Source: Salipiger bermudensis
GTDB lineage: Bacteria > Pseudomonadota > Alphaproteobacteria > Rhodobacterales > Rhodobacteraceae
Assembly (NCBI RefSeq): GCF_019801965.1
Contig: NZ_JAHVIA010000003.1
Span: forward strand, 248,001-312,000
Reading direction: 5' to 3'
DNA: 64,000 nucleotides
In this document: positions 63,169 to 64,000 of the stretch, piece by piece
Layout of the letters: every line of letters starts with the position of its first letter
How positions within the stretch are numbered: the stretch's first letter is position 1
Program-made: the position numbers and the translations under genes
Notes under the pieces: generated by a model
Told to the model about the DNA's origin: nothing
Seen by the model: only the letters and a program-made list of their open reading frames with translations
The model's database searches: none

Positions 63169-64000
63169 ATGGCAGAGAAGAAGGAAGCACGCCGGGGTCT
63201 GGGGCGCGGATTGTCCGCGCTGATGTCGGATGTCGATATTGCACCTGCCCGCGAGCAGGACAGCATGACCCCGAAGACCCCGGACCGCATGGTCCCAATT
63301 GAAAGCCTGGTCCCCAACAAGGACCAGCCCCGCCGCACCTTCACGACCGAGCAGCTGCAGGAGCTCTCGGAGTCGATCAAGACCAAGGGCATCATCCAGC
63401 CGATCATCGTGCGCCCGGCGCCGAATGAGGAGGGCAAGTTCGAGATCGTCGCCGGTGAACGCCGCTGGCGCGCGGCGCAGCTGGCGCAGCAGCACGAGGT
63501 GCCTGTTCTCGTGCGCGAGCTCGACGACCAGGAAACGCTCGAGATCGCCATCATCGAGAACATCCAGCGTGCCGACCTGAACGCCATCGAAGAGGCTGCG
63601 GGCTACAAGGCGCTGATGTTCCGATTTGGTCATACACAGGAGAAGATTGCCGAGGCCCTTGGCAAGAGCCGCAGCCATATCGCCAACCTGCTGCGCCTGC
63701 TGAACCTACCCGACAGCGTGCAGGATTACGTTCGCAACGGTGATCTGAGCGCCGGTCACGCGCGGACGCTTGTCACGGCAGAAAACCCCGACGTCATCGC
63801 GCGCGAGATCATGGCGAAGAAGCTGTCGGTGCGGCAGGCTGAAGCCCTTGTTCGCGGTGCATCAGAGCCGAAACGCCCCAAAGTGTCCGCTGCGGCGCCG
63901 CAGGCTGTCGAGAAGGATGCGGACACGCGGGCGCTTGAGGGCGATCTCTCGGCGGCGCTTGGCATGAAAGTCTCGGTGGCGCACAAGCCGGGCACCGAAG
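63169..64000 (+). CDS. parB: Chromosome partitioning protein ParB (3' end beyond the window)
   Basis: This partial protein (277 residues visible) starts at MAEKKEARRGLGRGLSAL, the ParA-interacting N-terminus. It has the ParB CTPase motif VAGERRWRAAQLA (GERR at 96-99), the IIENIQRADLNAIEEA box (about 129-143) and the helix-turn-helix HTQEKIAEALGKSRSHIANLL. ParB binds parS, uses CTP to clamp and slide, and marks the origin region. Both parS sites lie upstream in the same operon. The stop codon is past 64000. Confidence 0.97.
   Translation, partial: MAEKKEARRGLGRGLSALMSDVDIAPAREQDSMTPKTPDRMVPIESLVPNKDQPRRTFTTEQLQELSESIKTKGIIQPIIVRPAPNEEGKFEIVAGERRWRAAQLAQQHEVPVLVRELDDQETLEIAIIENIQRADLNAIEEAAGYKALMFRFGHTQEKIAEALGKSRSHIANLLRLLNLPDSVQDYVRNGDLSAGHARTLVTAENPDVIAREIMAKKLSVRQAEALVRGASEPKRPKVSAAAPQAVEKDADTRALEGDLSAALGMKVSVAHKPGTE

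Overview
The window is GC-rich chromosomal DNA from an alphaproteobacterium, almost certainly a Rhodobacteraceae (Roseobacter-group) species. The evidence is the rpsT-dnaA-dnaN-recF-gyrB block, the secB-dnaQ-coaE-aroE-maf / rho-mnmE-mnmG-rsmG-parA-parB block, and a flagellar locus with FlaF, FlbT and DUF1217 proteins. The genus cannot be fixed from the sequence. I see no IS element, prophage, CRISPR array or tRNA.

Layout. (1) 1-5.0 kb: AI-2E-type membrane transporter, ExoD, a small tail-anchored protein, metallophosphoesterase, lipid kinase, and a CbiX-type chelatase. (2) 5.1-12.2 kb, leftward: rpsT, dnaA, dnaN, recF and gyrB, with clear intrinsic terminators after rpsT and gyrB. (3) 12.4-16.8 kb: a 60-aa protein, enoyl-CoA hydratase, mutM, and the ubiE-ubiB pair. 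(4) 17.1-44.4 kb: a large flagellar cluster in blocks. Leftward are flgD and fliK. Rightward are flgJ-flgN, flagellin, and flaF-flbT-DUF1217. Next come fliI (leftward), then flgB-flgC-fliE-fliQ-flgF-flgG-flgA-flgH-fliL (rightward). Last, leftward, are motB, flgE-flgK-flgL-flgI, and motA-(745-aa secreted protein)-(46-aa ORF)-flhA-fliR-flhB-fliJ-like. (5) 44.6-49.3 kb: exopolysaccharide export genes (YjbH, YjbF/GfcB, sugar transferase, Wza-like). (6) 49.4-54 kb: cytochrome c, idi, Smr, mltA, Tim44-like, fxsA, secB. (7) 54-64 kb: dnaQ-coaE-aroE-maf leftward and rho-mnmE-mnmG-rsmG-parA-parB rightward, flanking a 537-bp gap.

The maf/rho gap is the best candidate for the chromosomal origin. It has a perfect DnaA box, a second matching box, a 75% AT stretch and six GANTC sites, and genes point away from it on both sides. 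Two perfect parS sites lie 2.8 and 4.7 kb to its right, built into the 5' ends of mnmG and rsmG. dnaA is about 45 kb away and has no recognisable DnaA box in its own upstream region.

The flagellar cluster encodes rod, hook, junction, P- and L-ring, most export-gate proteins, stator and flagellin, but not FliF, FliG, FliM, FliN, FliH or FliP, which must lie elsewhere if the system works. CtrA-like TTAN-N7-NTNA motifs precede several flagellar transcription units. The least explained gene is a 745-aa exported protein translationally coupled to motA; with a 46-aa ORF next to flhA and a threefold-repeat DUF1217 protein, it is the main novelty here.
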